DNA of 64,000 nt from Xestospongia bergquistia (Eukaryota > Porifera > Demospongiae > Haplosclerida > Petrosiidae). The translations under genes were made by a program, and so were the position numbers. The stretch's first letter is position 1. Each line of letters starts with the position of its first letter. The notes below the pieces were generated by a model. That model ran no database searches, had not been told where the DNA came from, and saw only the letters and a program-made list of their open reading frames with translations. Below, one piece after another: positions 24,204 to 39,269 of the stretch. The DNA lies in assembly GCA_963965975.1 (NCBI GenBank), contig OZ014419.1, positions 1,054,001 through 1,118,000 of the forward strand. Reading direction: 5' to 3'.

Positions 24204-24332
24204 GTTGTTATTTGCGTCCTTACTGTTACTCTGAGCAAATTAAAATTTATTTGGACGTAAGTTTTGTTCCCCTTACTGCAACCATTAATTTTAATTTTAT
24301 GGACCTATTAATTTAATTATTAAACTAAAAAG

Positions 24333-25814
<1,482 letters not shown>

Positions 25815-25969
25815 TTGTTATTAATAGTAGAGTTATCTTGAGTCATTTTGTACTAAAAATAGAACGGGCGCTTTGTTCTAAAAATAGTATCATAAACTCC
25901 ACCTTCTTTTCACCATGGCAGTGCATAAATACAGACAAGGAGCGTTTTCAGCATTCATTGTTAGTATCG

Positions 25970-28338
25970 ATGGAGACGCTCAAAGTAGTGGTTATTGGGG
26001 ATGGAGCAGTTGGTAAATCTTGTTTCCTCATTACGTGGTCGACCAACTCTTTTCCAAGTGAGTATGTCCCCACAGTCTTTGACAACTACTCGCAAAATCG
26101 TATCATTAATGGAAAACCAGTCAACATAGCACTATTTGATACAGGTAGAGTAATTAGACTCATATTATTTTAATGGAATTATTTTCCATTTATTGTACAG
26201 CTGGTCAGGAGGATTATGATCGATTGAGACCTTTATCTTACCCACAAACTGATGTCTTCCTCATCTGTTATGACATCACTAGACGTGCGTCATTTAGTAA
26301 TGTTAGGTAAGGACGTTGATACTATTTATAGAATACACTTATGATGTCATGTTTTTATATAATTATAGTGACACATTAATAATAGTCATACATTTTTAGG
26401 GAAAAATGGGTCCCAGAAGTTCAACATTATTGTCCTGGAACACCTATGGTTTTACTTGGTTTAAAGACTGATCTTAAGGATAGTAATCATGATATTGTGT
26501 CATATGATGAAGGCAAGAGATTAGCAAGTGATCAAGGTAGTATTTCTTTGTACTTAAACAAAATCTATTCTATTGATGTTACATTAGGTTGTGTTGCATT
26601 TCATGAAGCCAGTTCCCTGAATTTTCAAGGAGTTGATGAAACAATGGACACTGTTTTAAGAGTGGGACTATCACCACCTGATCAGAAAAGAAAAAGACGT
26701 TTTAATTTGTTTGGAAAAAGGTTAGAAGACAGATCTTTATCTCTTAATAAACTTTATTTTATAGGAAGTCCAAATCATCTAATGATTTTAATGACGAGCC
26801 CTCTATTCCACCTCCTCCAACAATGCCAGAAAATGAGAGGGCCCCCTGGATCAATATTGAGTCATCAGTGTTGAGTAATGACTGGGGCAAACTTATTAAT
26901 CAACAACAATTCTCAGATGTTGTGTTACATTTGGGATCCAAGCAATACTACACTCACAGATATGTCCTATGTTCGGCATCAGATGTCATGAGACAATTAT
27001 TTGGAATACATTTGAAAAACAAGCCAGATAGTCTGTCTCAATATCCACAGTGGTCATCGAAAAGACTAAAAGGTCTCAGTTTTGATCGAATCAATGATGG
27101 CAAAGAAGAAGGCTTTCTATCTGCTGTTATAGAGAACCAGTATGTTCTCATAGTATCAATATTCTATTATATATATCTTCTTGTAGATCAAATACTCTTG
27201 AAGACCATCCTACTGTTCATATTACTTTAGATCCAACTCTGTTCACTGAACTTGCACTAAAGAGATGTATTGAGTTTCTCTATACTGGTATCATTAATGT
27301 TGACAAAACTAGTGAAGGTCTAGAAGACACAGTTAAAGCAGCTGGACTTCTTAATTTACCTGAACTTCAAATTATTTGTGAGAATGCTTCGAAGGAAGAA
27401 GAAGATTTAAATCCCAGTATCGGGACTTGGTTAAATGATCGCAACAGTTCTGTGGCTAAGGAACTCTTTTTTAACAAGCCCCTCATGTCTGATATCGAAT
27501 TTGTAGTCGAGGGTCACACGATATATGCTCACAAAGTTGTATTAACCACACGATGTGATGTTTTAGGAGCTATGCTAACAGGTGGATTTGCTGAGAGCAA
27601 CACGCAACAGGTAAGTAAGTACCTAATTATACGATCTCTTATAAAAATTATCTTCTATTATAGGTTGAGCTTCCTGAAGTACCTCATGAAGGATTTATGG
27701 CAATGTTAGAATACCTTTACACTGATCACAGTCCTATTGAAGAGACAGATAGTATTAGCATTTTAGTTTTAGCTAACCAATATGTACTACCTCGTCTAAT
27801 GTCACTATGTGAACTGTATATTACAAAACTAGTTGATAAAGCTTGTGCTAAATCCATTGCTGATGCAGATATTAACATTATTGGTGAGTAAGAGGATAAC
27901 ATACTTACTTTGCAATTTGTTTTAATGTATATAGATCTTCTCCAATTGTCTCAGTTACATAATGCCAATCAATTGAGTGGGTGGTGTTTGCATTTTGTCT
28001 CCAGTAATTATTTAGCATTTGAACATAATGAAAAATTCGTTGAACTTTCCTCTGATAATAAAGATTATATTGAACAACACAGGTAACAGTATTAGTGTAG
28101 ATTAGTGGAATGACTTCATTGTTGTAGTATTAATAAGGAATATCTGATTGTTACAATACTTTGACCTGAAGTCAGTTTTTTCTTTGTATTTTCTTATAGA
28201 TGGCCTCCGGTATCTTATCTCAGAGCAATGGAGGAGTATCAGGAAAAATATGGTGGCAATGAGGATGTTGAGGGAGAGGAGCTAGGTACTAGTGGAGCCG
28301 TGGGAAGGAGAAGAAGAGAAAAATGTTCTGTCATGTAA
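25970..28338 (+). CDS. RHOBTB: RhoBTB GTPase with two BTB domains and a CAAX box
   Basis: Nine exons (25970-26144, 26201-26306, 26400-26536, 26588-26720, 26765-27139, 27187-27610, 27664-27883, 27935-28082, 28200-28338) give 618 residues. Residues 1-180 are a Rho/Rac-like GTPase with P-loop GDGAVGKS at 10-17, switch [10 protein letters not shown] and DTAGQED. The G4 motif is LKTD rather than TKLD. A short proline-rich linker (PPPPT) leads to BTB1 (about 225-385) and BTB2 (about 400-510), then a helical C-terminal region. RhoBTB proteins act as Cullin-3 substrate adaptors. The protein ends [10 protein letters not shown], a basic stretch plus a CAAX box (Met end favours farnesylation). The ATG at 25970 is preferred over an in-frame upstream one because it begins the GTPase fold ([10 protein letters not shown]) exactly. 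Confidence 0.93.
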
Positions 28339-28630
28339 TAATTATCAAGTTTTTAAACCACTTTAATTTATTTAATATTTTGGTATATATTATTTCGATG
28401 ATCTATTTGCATACCAGACTTCACTAGCTATTAGTTATATATTGTGATATCTATATCATAGTGTCTCTTGCTTTTAAATCAGAGTTGTGTCTACTATGCT
28501 AGCAGTCCTAAGTTTTCATAAATTAAAGATTGCAGTTAATTATAACACTATTAAAATTGAGAACGTTTCCGTATATTTCTTCCGTATAGTGTAATCTACC
28601 TGTAGTTGAGCTCCACCTATATTATTAAAA

Positions 28631-30490
28631 ATGGCAAAATTATGCAGAGTAAGATTATTGGCTTGCAAATTTACGAGATTCTGTTCTTCAACCACTTCCT
28701 CATCTACTAAACCTTTTGACAAAATACCAGGACCAAAACAGTTACCCTTCTTGGGCAACTCATTAGAGTATTCTCGTCGTGGCAGGAATATCTTGGACCT
28801 ACTACAAGAAAGAGTAGAAAAATATGGAACCATATACAAGGACAAACCTATTCCAGGAATGCCAGAGATGGTAGTAATATCAAATTCAAAGGATGTTGAA
28901 ACAGTATTCCGTGCTGATGGTAAATATCCTATGCGCCCTGATCTAACAATAGTATTTTCTGAGTTGAGACATCAGTTGAAATTAGACAATCCTCATCCAA
29001 TTTTAGTTAGGTATATATTACCTCATCATAATAATTGTAACTTCTTTCTTTGTAACAGTAATGGTGAAGATTGGTATCGTCAGCGACAGCCAATGTCTCA
29101 ATTCATGATGGTCCCTCGAAGAATAGGAGAGTACCACGTCGGATTCAATGAGGTTTCTCATGACTTGCTAGAGAATGTGAGAAAACTACGAGATCCTCAG
29201 ACTAATATTGTATCTGATGTTCTCCCCCTTTTACATAAATGGTCTTTTGAATGTAAATGAGCACTTACAACCTTTTTTGTTGTTATTTCCAATTTTAGCT
29301 GTTGCATTGTTCACTCTCGGCAAGAGACTGGGTACCTTAAACAGTGATGCTAGTTCTCCAGTTTGTCAGGAATTCATAAGAGAGACACACAGACTGTTCA
29401 ATGTATCATTAGAACTGGCATTCTATCCCGTAAAACTATTTCGTGTGCTTCCTTCAAAGAAATGGAGAATTGCACTTGACAGTCAAATGAAGGTATAAAG
29501 TTATTTTACAGTCTTTTAATTTTTAAAAAGTTATTTGAAATTGTTCGAGGTTGGATTGAAGAAAAGCAAGGAGAACTTGAAACACTTAAAAAAGCAATAG
29601 AGAAAGGAGATGCCGAGATGCCTGAACTGCCAGACTTTTTAACATTCATGTTAATGTCTGGAAAATTGAGTATTAAAGAGCTCACAATGAATGCCCTCGA
29701 TCTCTTATCTGCAGGAATTGATACAGTATGTTTGAATCAATATTAAGTCACTGTGTTATTGTTGTTGTTGTTTCTCTGTAGACATCAAGCACATTTTCAT
29801 GGTGTCTCTATAATCTTGCTACTCATCCTGAAGCTCAGGAGAAAGTTCGTACTGAAGTACAACAGACTGTTGTAGATCAAGACATTATTACTCCAGAACA
29901 TATTCACAATATGCCTTATCTACGAAGTTGTATCAAAGAGACTCTTAGGTCTATATGCTATATTTGATCCTCATCCTTTTATCTTAATTCATCCTTTTAG
30001 ACTCTATCCTATAGCTGCCCTTACACTTAGAACACTCACCAAAGATCTTGTCTTATCAGGATATCATGTTCCTGCTGGGGTCAGTATTTTTTAAATATTT
30101 CATATAACATGGCCACTGTTCTGTTTTAGTCTGTGACTACTATCTTGATGACTAGCTTAGCTCGATCTCCTGAGATATTTTATGAGCCAGATCATTTTAT
30201 TCCAGAACGTTGGACCAAAGATGGAGAACATGTATCTACTACTTTTGCTCACATTCCATTTGGTTTTGGATCCAGAATGTGTGTTGGTATGTCACAATGA
30301 TGACAAATGTTATGATTGTAATAACTATATAGGTCGTAGAATAGCTGAACTTGAGTTACACATTAGTTTAGCAAATGTTATGAGGAATTTCAGATTAGCT
30401 TTCCCAGAACAGTCACCAATGAAGGCTCATTTTGGAGGAGTAGGTATAGAAGTGGAAAGACCATTGAATCTTTTATTTAAAGATCTATGA
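28631..30490 (+). CDS. Cytochrome P450, mitochondrial clan
   Basis: Eight exons (28631-29010, 29059-29252, 29299-29492, 29531-29725, 29782-29948, 30001-30079, 30130-30286, 30333-30490) give 507 residues. The N terminus, MAKLCRVRLLACKFTRFCSS, looks like a mitochondrial targeting peptide rather than a membrane anchor, followed by the PGPKQLPFLGNS hinge. The oxygen-activation motif is AGIDT, the K-helix motif is KETLR, and the haem ligand Cys454 lies in PFGFGSRMCVGRR. These features fit the mitochondrial clan (CYP11/24/27-like), which is fed electrons by adrenodoxin and oxidises sterols or related lipids. All key residues are present. Its last two exons are copied three times downstream as part of a tandem repeat unit. 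Confidence 0.92.
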
Positions 30491-31118
30491 ACAGTTAAAA
30501 TTATAATATTTGCTTTCTTGGGAATAAATATTAATATACCATTAACCATTATTACCGCCCACTTTTAGCCACACCTGCTACATATTATTATATTACATTA
30601 TTCCTACTATTTACATGTACATGTTAAGAGGATCCCCCTTTAATTAGGCCAATTAACTAAAAGATGCTCTTTCTCTTTTTTGACTTCAGACAAACTTTGA
30701 TGTAAAAGTTATCTACTATAACAATAACAATAACAACATAGTCAATGACATTCTTTATTAATTAATCTTAAGCTTAATCTTACTTTTCTCTTTGATTTGT
30801 TTCATCTTGATGTTTTAATGCCTATATAGAAATAACACTATTACAAACAATTTAGAATACAATTTAGGATATTCATCAACAATGTCACTTAAATAATATT
30901 AGTGGCATATTTTTGCATTGTGCTATTAACTATAATCTCTAATTAATTTATAATCTCTAATTAACGATCTAATGTTTTTCATTGAGTGAAGTTGGTATTT
31001 TCAAAACAATTATAGAATGATTTTTGATTTTAATTTTTTTGCTGTGTATGTAAAGCTATGTAAACTGTAGGGCTGGGTCGAGAATAACATACGCCTCTCT
31101 ACTCTCATCTCTGTGATT
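30491..31118. other. Intergenic spacer, P450 to CARD-synthetase gene
   Basis: Contains an AATAAA at 30523-30528 for the P450 gene and then AT-rich sequence. The proximal promoter of the CARD gene must lie here. No exon or repeat was seen. Confidence 0.5.
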
Positions 31119-34100
31119 ATGTCTTCACAGGACTGGAAAAATGCCATAAGGCACAACTATGTTGACCTAACCGAATATTTGAATGTAGATGAAGTCTTAC
31201 CTCGATTGTACCAGCAAGATGTTTTGACACAAAATGAGTACGAGGAATTTAAAGTTATAACAGAAACCAGGGTCAAAAGAGCAGACAGGCTATTACAGAA
31301 GCTACTGAGTAAAACATTTACATCTTATGAGAAATTTATTCGAGTTCTTCAAGACACTACAGCAGGTACTGCACATAATGAATTGATCTTGGCTCTTCAG
31401 AACTATGGATGTGCACCAACTCAACCATTTTACCAGTCTCCCACACCAAATTATTCCAGTCCAGTTCTGGTGTCTGAGGCACATAAACAGGCAGCAATCA
31501 GTGAGGTTTCTCAAGATAAAACTACCTCAATATCTGGTGCTATTTACGAAATGCCTTTACAAGAGTCAACAGCAATCAATGAAAACATGAGAGGAGAAGA
31601 CGTTGAGAAAGATGGATCTAAATCCAGTAAGTCTGACAGTACAAAACCTAAATAAATAAAAAATAAACATGTAATTACATTAAATAACACATCGAAGTTA
31701 TCCCCCTGAATAAATTATTTTTGTTATATAGTTATGTTTAATTATGTAGCTATACACTTATTATAATTATTGTCTGTAAGCTATTAATTTTATTATATTA
31801 ATTAGCTACTCCAAGTTTATCCAGAGTGCAGTCGAAAGAAAAAGGAGTTTCTAACTTGGAGTTGTTGGAATTTGAACATCGCAATGTGATAGCTTTACTC
31901 TGCAAAAGGAATGATTGTCAGAATTTTGAGATGTTTTCACAAAGCATATTAAAAGATTTAAATTATGGTGAACAAGCTAAGGATATACTATGTCAAGCCT
32001 TTCTCAATTTTTTTGATTCTGATAATATTTACGAAGCTATTAAGATCATCTCCAAGTGCTTATACTTCCACTACATTAATTCTGATATTCTTCAAGTGTT
32101 AGCTCGTGCTACAGGAGATAGTACCTCTATTGAAGAAGCACAAGCTTATGAAAAACTTTTGAGTCAAATTTGTCAAAAAGTTCATGTAGAAGAATTCCTC
32201 AAGTTTAATCAGCCACCTGAAGCTGCTGAAGATATAACCAGTACAGTGCTTATCAAGAAAAATGAACGATGGCAGCTTTGCTATCTTAACACTGTGAAGG
32301 CTACTATTGATGCTGTCTGTAAACTTGGAGGAATTCCGCCTTTTTTATGTCGTTTAAAGTCTATCAGACGAGGGTGTGTAGCTATGGAATTACTGATACC
32401 AAGACTTCTTGCTCAAAAAATGTTCCAACATCTTCAGAGTCAATGGAAAGTGTTGCATGATTCTCACTCCATTGACCAACTGATCATTGACGATGATATT
32501 GTTGTAAATCTGTTTGATGAAAAGGTATTTAAAAGAGGATTTATCTTGTTATCAGATATTGTTGTAATGCCTACTAGATACACAGAATTCTCAAGAAAGG
32601 ACAGAATCCAGATCAACCACTACTAGAAACATCACAAGAAGTTCTACAACAATTTCGTACTTATTACAAGGATGCTTATGAGGCAAGTTTACACAGTCCG
32701 AAAAAGTTCTGGCATTTTTTAGGAGAAAAATGTTTGAAATGGATCCGTGATCCTACTCCCAATAAAATACCTGGTGATGATGATATAATTCAAGACAATA
32801 TACATATTGAGTGGTTTAAAGATGGTTTGTTGAATGTCACAGGTAAAAGAACTAATAATTGCTGTTTTTGATTTATTACTACTTTTCTCAACAGAAAACT
32901 GTCTTGATCGTCATATTAAAACAAATGGTGATAAGATTGCTATCATCTACAAAACTGATGACTTTGAAACTCAAAAACTGACGTAAGAATGTAACCAATA
33001 GTTTCATTTAAAATTATTATACTATTTTCTTCTTAAGATACAATGATCTACTGAGACTTACCTGTGAAATTGCTAATGTTTTGAAACGACATAGTGTCCA
33101 GAAAGGAACAAGAGTCATTATACATTTACCTACTCATCCAATGGCTATTGCTTGTATGTTAGCTTGTGCTAGAATTGGTGCAATACACTGGTAAGTATAG
33201 TTTTATCTTTAGCTGTTTATATTTTGTGTTTTCTTCTATTAGCAATGTACCATCTACATCTAGTGCTACTTTACTTGCCCCAAGGATAAGAGATGGTGAA
33301 CTATTTATTATCTAGTGTGTTTTATAAGTCATATTATCTCTTTCAGCTGGTGCTGCAGTTATCATTACTAGTAGCATTACTTTGCAACACAAAACAAAGG
33401 AGATCAAACTGTTTGATAATGTGATTGAAGCTATAGCCATGTTTGGATGCAATGAAGTTAAAAAAGTCTTTGTAACCAAATTAGATCAATCCGCTATTAA
33501 AAATACTTTTTCACCAGAGATTCCAGACTGCGTAAAAGTTTATTTATTGGAGACTGTAAGTTCTTCAAACTATCCACCTACAGTTTATCAATATACAGGA
33601 TATACTTAAAGAACGACATTATTGTCAACCTGAGCCCATGTCAGGAGAGGATGAACTCTTTATTGCATATACATCTGGTAGTACTGGTACACCAAAGGGT
33701 CTAGTTCACACACAAGCAGGATATCTTCTTTATGCTACAGTTTCTTATCAAGTCAGTCTTTGGAAATTTAATACTATCTAATATTCTTAAATATATAAGG
33801 TTGCATTTGATTATGAAGAGGGTGATATATCAGCATTTCTTGCTGACATGGGTTGGATAGTTTCTCATACTTACATGACTTATGGAGTTCTATCATCAGG
33901 TGGTACTACTCTACTATATAATGGAAAATTAGAAGACCATGATCTAAGTATGTACAATTTAGTAATTATTTAGATAATGTACTTGATTTTTTTCTTTCAG
34001 ATTCACTACTGTCAATTGTTGAAGAACAAAAAATTACTCAGTTAATTATGTCACCATTGTTGTTAGGTAAATTAAAATCTAAACATGAGATTGAGAGTTC

Positions 34101-37100
34101 ACAGCCACTACCTGAAAAACCTTCCTGTCTCAAGTTACTAGGCTCAGGTAATTTGCAATAGAACTGTTACTATAATAATTTGTGCTTAGTTGGTGAACAT
34201 TTGCCTTCTACAACAAAAATGTGGTATAAAGAGAATCTACAATTGACAATATTTGATCATTACTGGCAGACAGGTATTTATTTTATTGTTTAAAATAAAA
34301 ATAAAAGAGTTTGTTACTGATAGAAACTGGTGGTATTTTATTTTCTCCTAAATTAACAAAAGACAATGGAACACTGACAGTTTCAGATGGAATGTATCCT
34401 TTTTTTGGAGTTCAGCCACTTTTGTTTGATGAAAAAGGAGGAGTATGTACTATATCAAACTAATTTGTTACTTAATTATATTGTATTGTATGTAGATGAA
34501 AGAGGTACATGGAGACAATGTTGAAGGGAACCTATATTTAACTAAACCCTTACCTGGGATGGCAAGGACTATATATGGTGATCATGACAGATACAAGAAC
34601 ACTTACTGGAATGAAGTCTATGGTATAGTTAACTTTTAAATCTCTTAACTTTACCTTTTACCTAGATGGTAATCCCTGTTTTTATACTGGTGATAGTGCA
34701 TTAAGAGATGAGTTTTCATTATATCATATTAATGGAAGAGTTGATGATGTTATTACTGTTGGACAATATCGATTTGATCCAGCCAGACTTGAAGATGTCT
34801 TGGTATGTAGAGAATTCCTTTTTGTTATTAATTTTATTTTATTTGGTTAATTTTAATATCAGAATGAGGACAAAAATATAGTCAAATCAGCATGTATTGG
34901 TTTCAGAGATGATGTTAGCTCAGGTAAGTGCTATCCTATTATAGTTTGCACTGTTGTTATTCTATTGGTGCTTATTAATGTTATTTGTTTATTTCTTTGT
35001 TTTTAATGTTTTGTACTTAGGAATTATGAGTTTTGTAGTTTTGAAAAGTCAAGCACTGTCATGGACAAGAATGGAGAAAAAACTTATTGATAGATTAACA
35101 AGAAACTATCCAGATATTGATAAAATGCCTTGCAAATTTCAAGTTAGTTAAAATACAAAGAAACACAGCACTATAATAATATACTGTTTCATATTTTGTG
35201 TTGTAGTTTGTGAAAGATTTTCCAACTACAAAAAGTTCAAAAACAAGTCGACATTATCTCAGAGAGATAACTAAGAAGTATGGTTTCCATAAAGAAACAG
35301 ATTATGACTCTTTAGATGACCCACGTGTACCTAAAGACATCAGTATTCAACTCAATGTTATCAGAGGTTTATAAAATCACTTTTAACGCATTTCCAATAT
35401 ATTATTATTAGGTGAAGGATTGGCTCATGAATCAGACAATTATAGTGACACATACAAAGCAACAGTTGAGCTTTCTGATTTGTTTTGGAGTGGACTAGCA
35501 GACAACATACTAAAACATGAGGAGGTGAATGTCTGTGATATGAACAGTGGACATATTGAATGGTTTAAGGGAGGATTCCTTAATGTTGCTGGTAAATAAT
35601 ATCTAATGGAATAATATGTAAATTCCTCTCTTTGTAGAGCAGTGCCTTGATAAGTACATTGATTATGACAATATTGCTCTGATAAGTGAAGCAGAAGAAA
35701 TTACTTACAAGTAAGATATTAATTAATAGTATATCTAACCTATTTAATAAATTGTTGATCATTTTAGAAAATTATTGGAAAGAACATGCAAGATTTCCAA
35801 TGTTCTTGTTAATAATGGAATAAAGTCTTACTCTAAAGATCAAGAGTTCCCTGATATTATTGTTATAGTTATGTCATTAGAAGTTACTTCAGTAGCTTGT
35901 GTTCTAGCATGTGGAAGACTTGGCTTGATCCACTGGTGAGATGATTATATCTTAATTAGTTTGTTTTATTTTATTAACTATTAGTACAATATCTCCAATG
36001 ACCAACACATCAACACTTACTCGATATCTTAATGATGGTGAGATTTATATTGTATGCAGTAAGATAATAAATGGATTATTAAATTCTGTAATCTCTTTAG
36101 TCAAACCAATTGCCATTATCACTAATTATAATTTGCTGGAAAATGTAAAGAAAGCTATGACCAAGACTGGACAAAGTATAAAATTATTTGTTACTGGTAT
36201 ACCACAGACTACTGAAGATATAGTGGACTTTATCAATATGGACAAGGTTAGGTTTTAAATAACAATGACCTACAAATCTTTGTATCTTAGGAACTTGATC
36301 AGTGCCTTAATACTGATTTTCCACCAGTCAAAGTTCCAAGTAGACATCCACTGTTTGTCATTTTAGCTGCAGGGGACTCTGATGAACCTAAGCGAGTCAT
36401 TCACTCACATGCAGGATTCCTCCTCTACTCTGCAACAACTTACAAGGTCTACTTTACAACTCTTAAACTATTTACATCAAATGATTACTTTTTATAGTAT
36501 GTGTTTGATTGTGGAGTTGGTGATCGATCAGTTGTTACTACAGACTTGGGTCATCCATTGACACTAGCCTACACAATTTATGGTCCACTTTACAATGGAT
36601 GCACATCAGTTCTACTAAATGGACAGTTACTGTCAAATGACCCAGGTATTTAATATTAATTAACTAATTCACATTTGACCACATGTTTTATTATTAGCTA
36701 AATATTGGAAGCTCTTAGATTCATTTAGAGTAACTCAATTTATCATGACATCAAATATGGTTACCAAAATGAAGCATAAATGTAGTACTTGCCAGATTAG
36801 TAGGATCAATTCACTAAGACTCATTGCCACAGGTGAGATAGTGATCATTTATTGGGTACATGCATATTTAATTTTTAATAGCTGGAGATTACTTACATGA
36901 AGACAATTGGGAATGGCTTTATAACAATATAGGGAAGAACTCTTGTACTCTTGTTGATTGTTATTTTTCATCAGGTTAATTTTACTAATACTTTGTAAAT
37001 ATTTTAATAATTATATTACAGTTGGTGGTGCTGTTATAAGTTCTCGGCCATGTCAAAAGAATGTGGCCTTTTCTAAAGATTGTCAAAGACCTGGTGTTCC

Positions 37101-37949
37101 TATGCAACCATTCTATGGAGTTGATGTACAATTGTTTTATATCAATGTATGTTTGTTATTAATTATTATTAAGTAAACTGATATTTCTTTGTAGACTAAA
37201 ACTAAAATTGAAGAAAATGAACATATTGGCTACTTATGTGTAAAACCATTTCCAGGACTGGCTATTGGGTTGCTAGGTGATCAACCTGAAAACGGACAAA
37301 CAGAGTTTTATAGGATGTATTGTAGTCTTATTCCAGGTATTCAATAATGTTACTATGGCAACTGAGTTAAATGAAATGAGACTTTCTTCTCCTTTTCAGG
37401 ATATTTCTACACTGGTGATGTTGCTAGAAGGACAGCTAATGGTGACTATAGAATTCTTGGTTTTTTCACTGACCTTCTTTATATTGATGGAAAGTATATA
37501 GCACCAATGGAGATAGAGGAAACCATTGTATGTCTGTCGGCATTTTTTGTAATTTTAATAATTATTTATATTTTTAGACAAAACACAATTCTATTGTTGA
37601 GGCAGCTGTAATACAAGATGAGACCAAGACAGGTTATATATACTGATCAAAGATATAATATTATAATTTATAATGTACTTATGCTTTAGAAATCCATGGA
37701 TTTATTGTACTTGAAGATGACAAAGTGTTGGACTCTATTTTGTTTAGTGAAATCAATGCAAGGATTACAGAAAGTCATGGAGAAAAAGCTCAACTCACAA
37801 AGCGACCAGTAAGACAGTCATTATTTTAATATCAGGTGTATTTCATAACAATGATGTTTTTAAAATAGAATGTACTTGCAAAATTACCCAAAGCTGGCAG
37901 AGGAGATAAAGTTGACAGGACAAAGCTAAAGAACATTTTGCAGGATTGA
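31119..37949 (+). CDS. CARD plus tandem acetyl-CoA-synthetase-like fusion (gene A)
   Basis: Close to 30 short exons; the first eight are 31119-31626, 31806-32524, 32578-32842, 32895-32982, 33038-33190, 33243-33295, 33347-33555 and 33599-33751. The product is about 1,600 residues. Residues 1-95 form a CARD ([31 protein letters not shown]). A Ser/Thr linker follows, then an unassigned, mainly helical region to about 410. Next is an AMP-forming acetyl-CoA-synthetase domain: [11 protein letters not shown]-loop [11 protein letters not shown] (about 689-699), HYWQTETGG, YTGD, GRVDDVI and the C-terminal catalytic-lysine segment [16 protein letters not shown] second synthetase-like copy ends in [10 protein letters not shown], but its P-loop position reads [10 protein letters not shown]. 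The first domain should adenylate a short acid; the second is probably a dead, regulatory copy. The CARD implies recruitment into a death-fold signalling assembly. The joint function is inference. Confidence 0.85.
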
Positions 37950-39232
37950 GTTTATCTTCTAATGCAAATGATATAATTATAGATATTAATATACATAGTT
38001 AAAGAGAGTTATAAACATTGTAGGTTACTATAACGATTTAAAGTTGACAATTTCTGGGTGGGGCTCAAACACTGCTCCACCCACACATCATGCAGTTCAC
38101 CATCTGATGCAAATACCATTCTCTGATTTTCAGCCCTCTTTTGCTATTAATTCACGTATTGACAACTTAATAATAGCCAGTACTAGAGGAAGATGTGCTT
38201 TTGTCTTTGAATACAAAGATGGCACATACACAAATGTAAGTTGCTGTATTGTTATGTTCACAATAGTTTATTGTTCTCTTTTGTTAGTTGGGATCAATTA
38301 AATTAACTATATCAACAACTTCTGACCAATATCCTTGGGTATTAATATCTTTAGTGCTGGACTCTTACCCTCGTCTGGTGATCCTATTTTGACAACCACC
38401 AGTCACATGTCTTCAACACTTAGTTTATTGTCAGATAAACCACACCTCCCTAGAGAGAAGACTGAAAGAACAACAACACAAGCATATACTGCTAAGAGTA
38501 CCTCCCCTCCAACCAAACCTATCCTCACTGCCAGATATGGATACTAAGGTATCAAAGGGTACCAAACTATTAGTCACTGTTCGTATGGGACAATGGGAGA
38601 TATCCACATATGTAAAACCTGCCCTCCCTCATCAAGTTAATATTGGTGATAGTATTATTGTAAAAAGAAGCAATGGGACCTATGATGCTGGTGTTATCAG
38701 ATGTGTGGGTGTGCAATGGAAAGGAGACAAAATGTGTGGAGTTGAGTTGGAAGTATCAAGTAAGTCTGTCCTCCATTTGTGGAAAATACCAATAACATTT
38801 TGAATAGTATAATAAGAAGGAACCATTGCTATTAAAATTAACTATTTAGCAAGCAGTATAGCAAATTTAGGGTTAAAAATGAATCTGCAATGTCAAACCA
38901 AACAATATAATTTCAATAAGCATTGATTGCTTATTGAAATTAGATTTGTTACTATGTCATAGATCCATTACCACACTTATAGATCCATTGATATATTTAT
39001 AGATCCATTACCATGTTTCATTCACATACAATATATCCATTGCAACATTTATGCATCTTTTGATATTTTAAACATGCATCCATTGTTATTAATTGACCAT
39101 TTATTCCATTTTATATTTCAATATACCTTCTTTTTTCAGGGCAAGACGGACAAGAAAAAAACAATGATGGAACATTTAAAGATGGAAAGAAATATTTTGA
39201 ATGGTAAGATGAGGACTAGCAAGTTAACCTAT

Positions 39233-39234
<2 letters not shown>

Positions 39235-39263
<29 letters not shown>
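39235..39263. repeat. (CT)n microsatellite
   Basis: A pure TC run in an intron of the CAP-Gly remnant. The homologous run at 59206-59227 in unit 3 is shorter. Confidence 0.9.

Positions 39264-39269
<6 letters not shown>

Noticed and set aside
31653-31655. A stop codon that would end gene A as a 179-residue CARD-only protein
   Set aside because: A good donor (A|gtaagt at 31627) lies just before it and joins in phase with 31806. Genes B-D splice at the matching place. A short CARD-only isoform through read-through remains possible but is not needed.
38335-38547. A stand-alone 70-residue Ser/Thr-rich protein
   Set aside because: It lies within the CAP-Gly gene remnant and is repeated exactly in unit 3. 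It reads as the linker of that gene, not as a separate gene.
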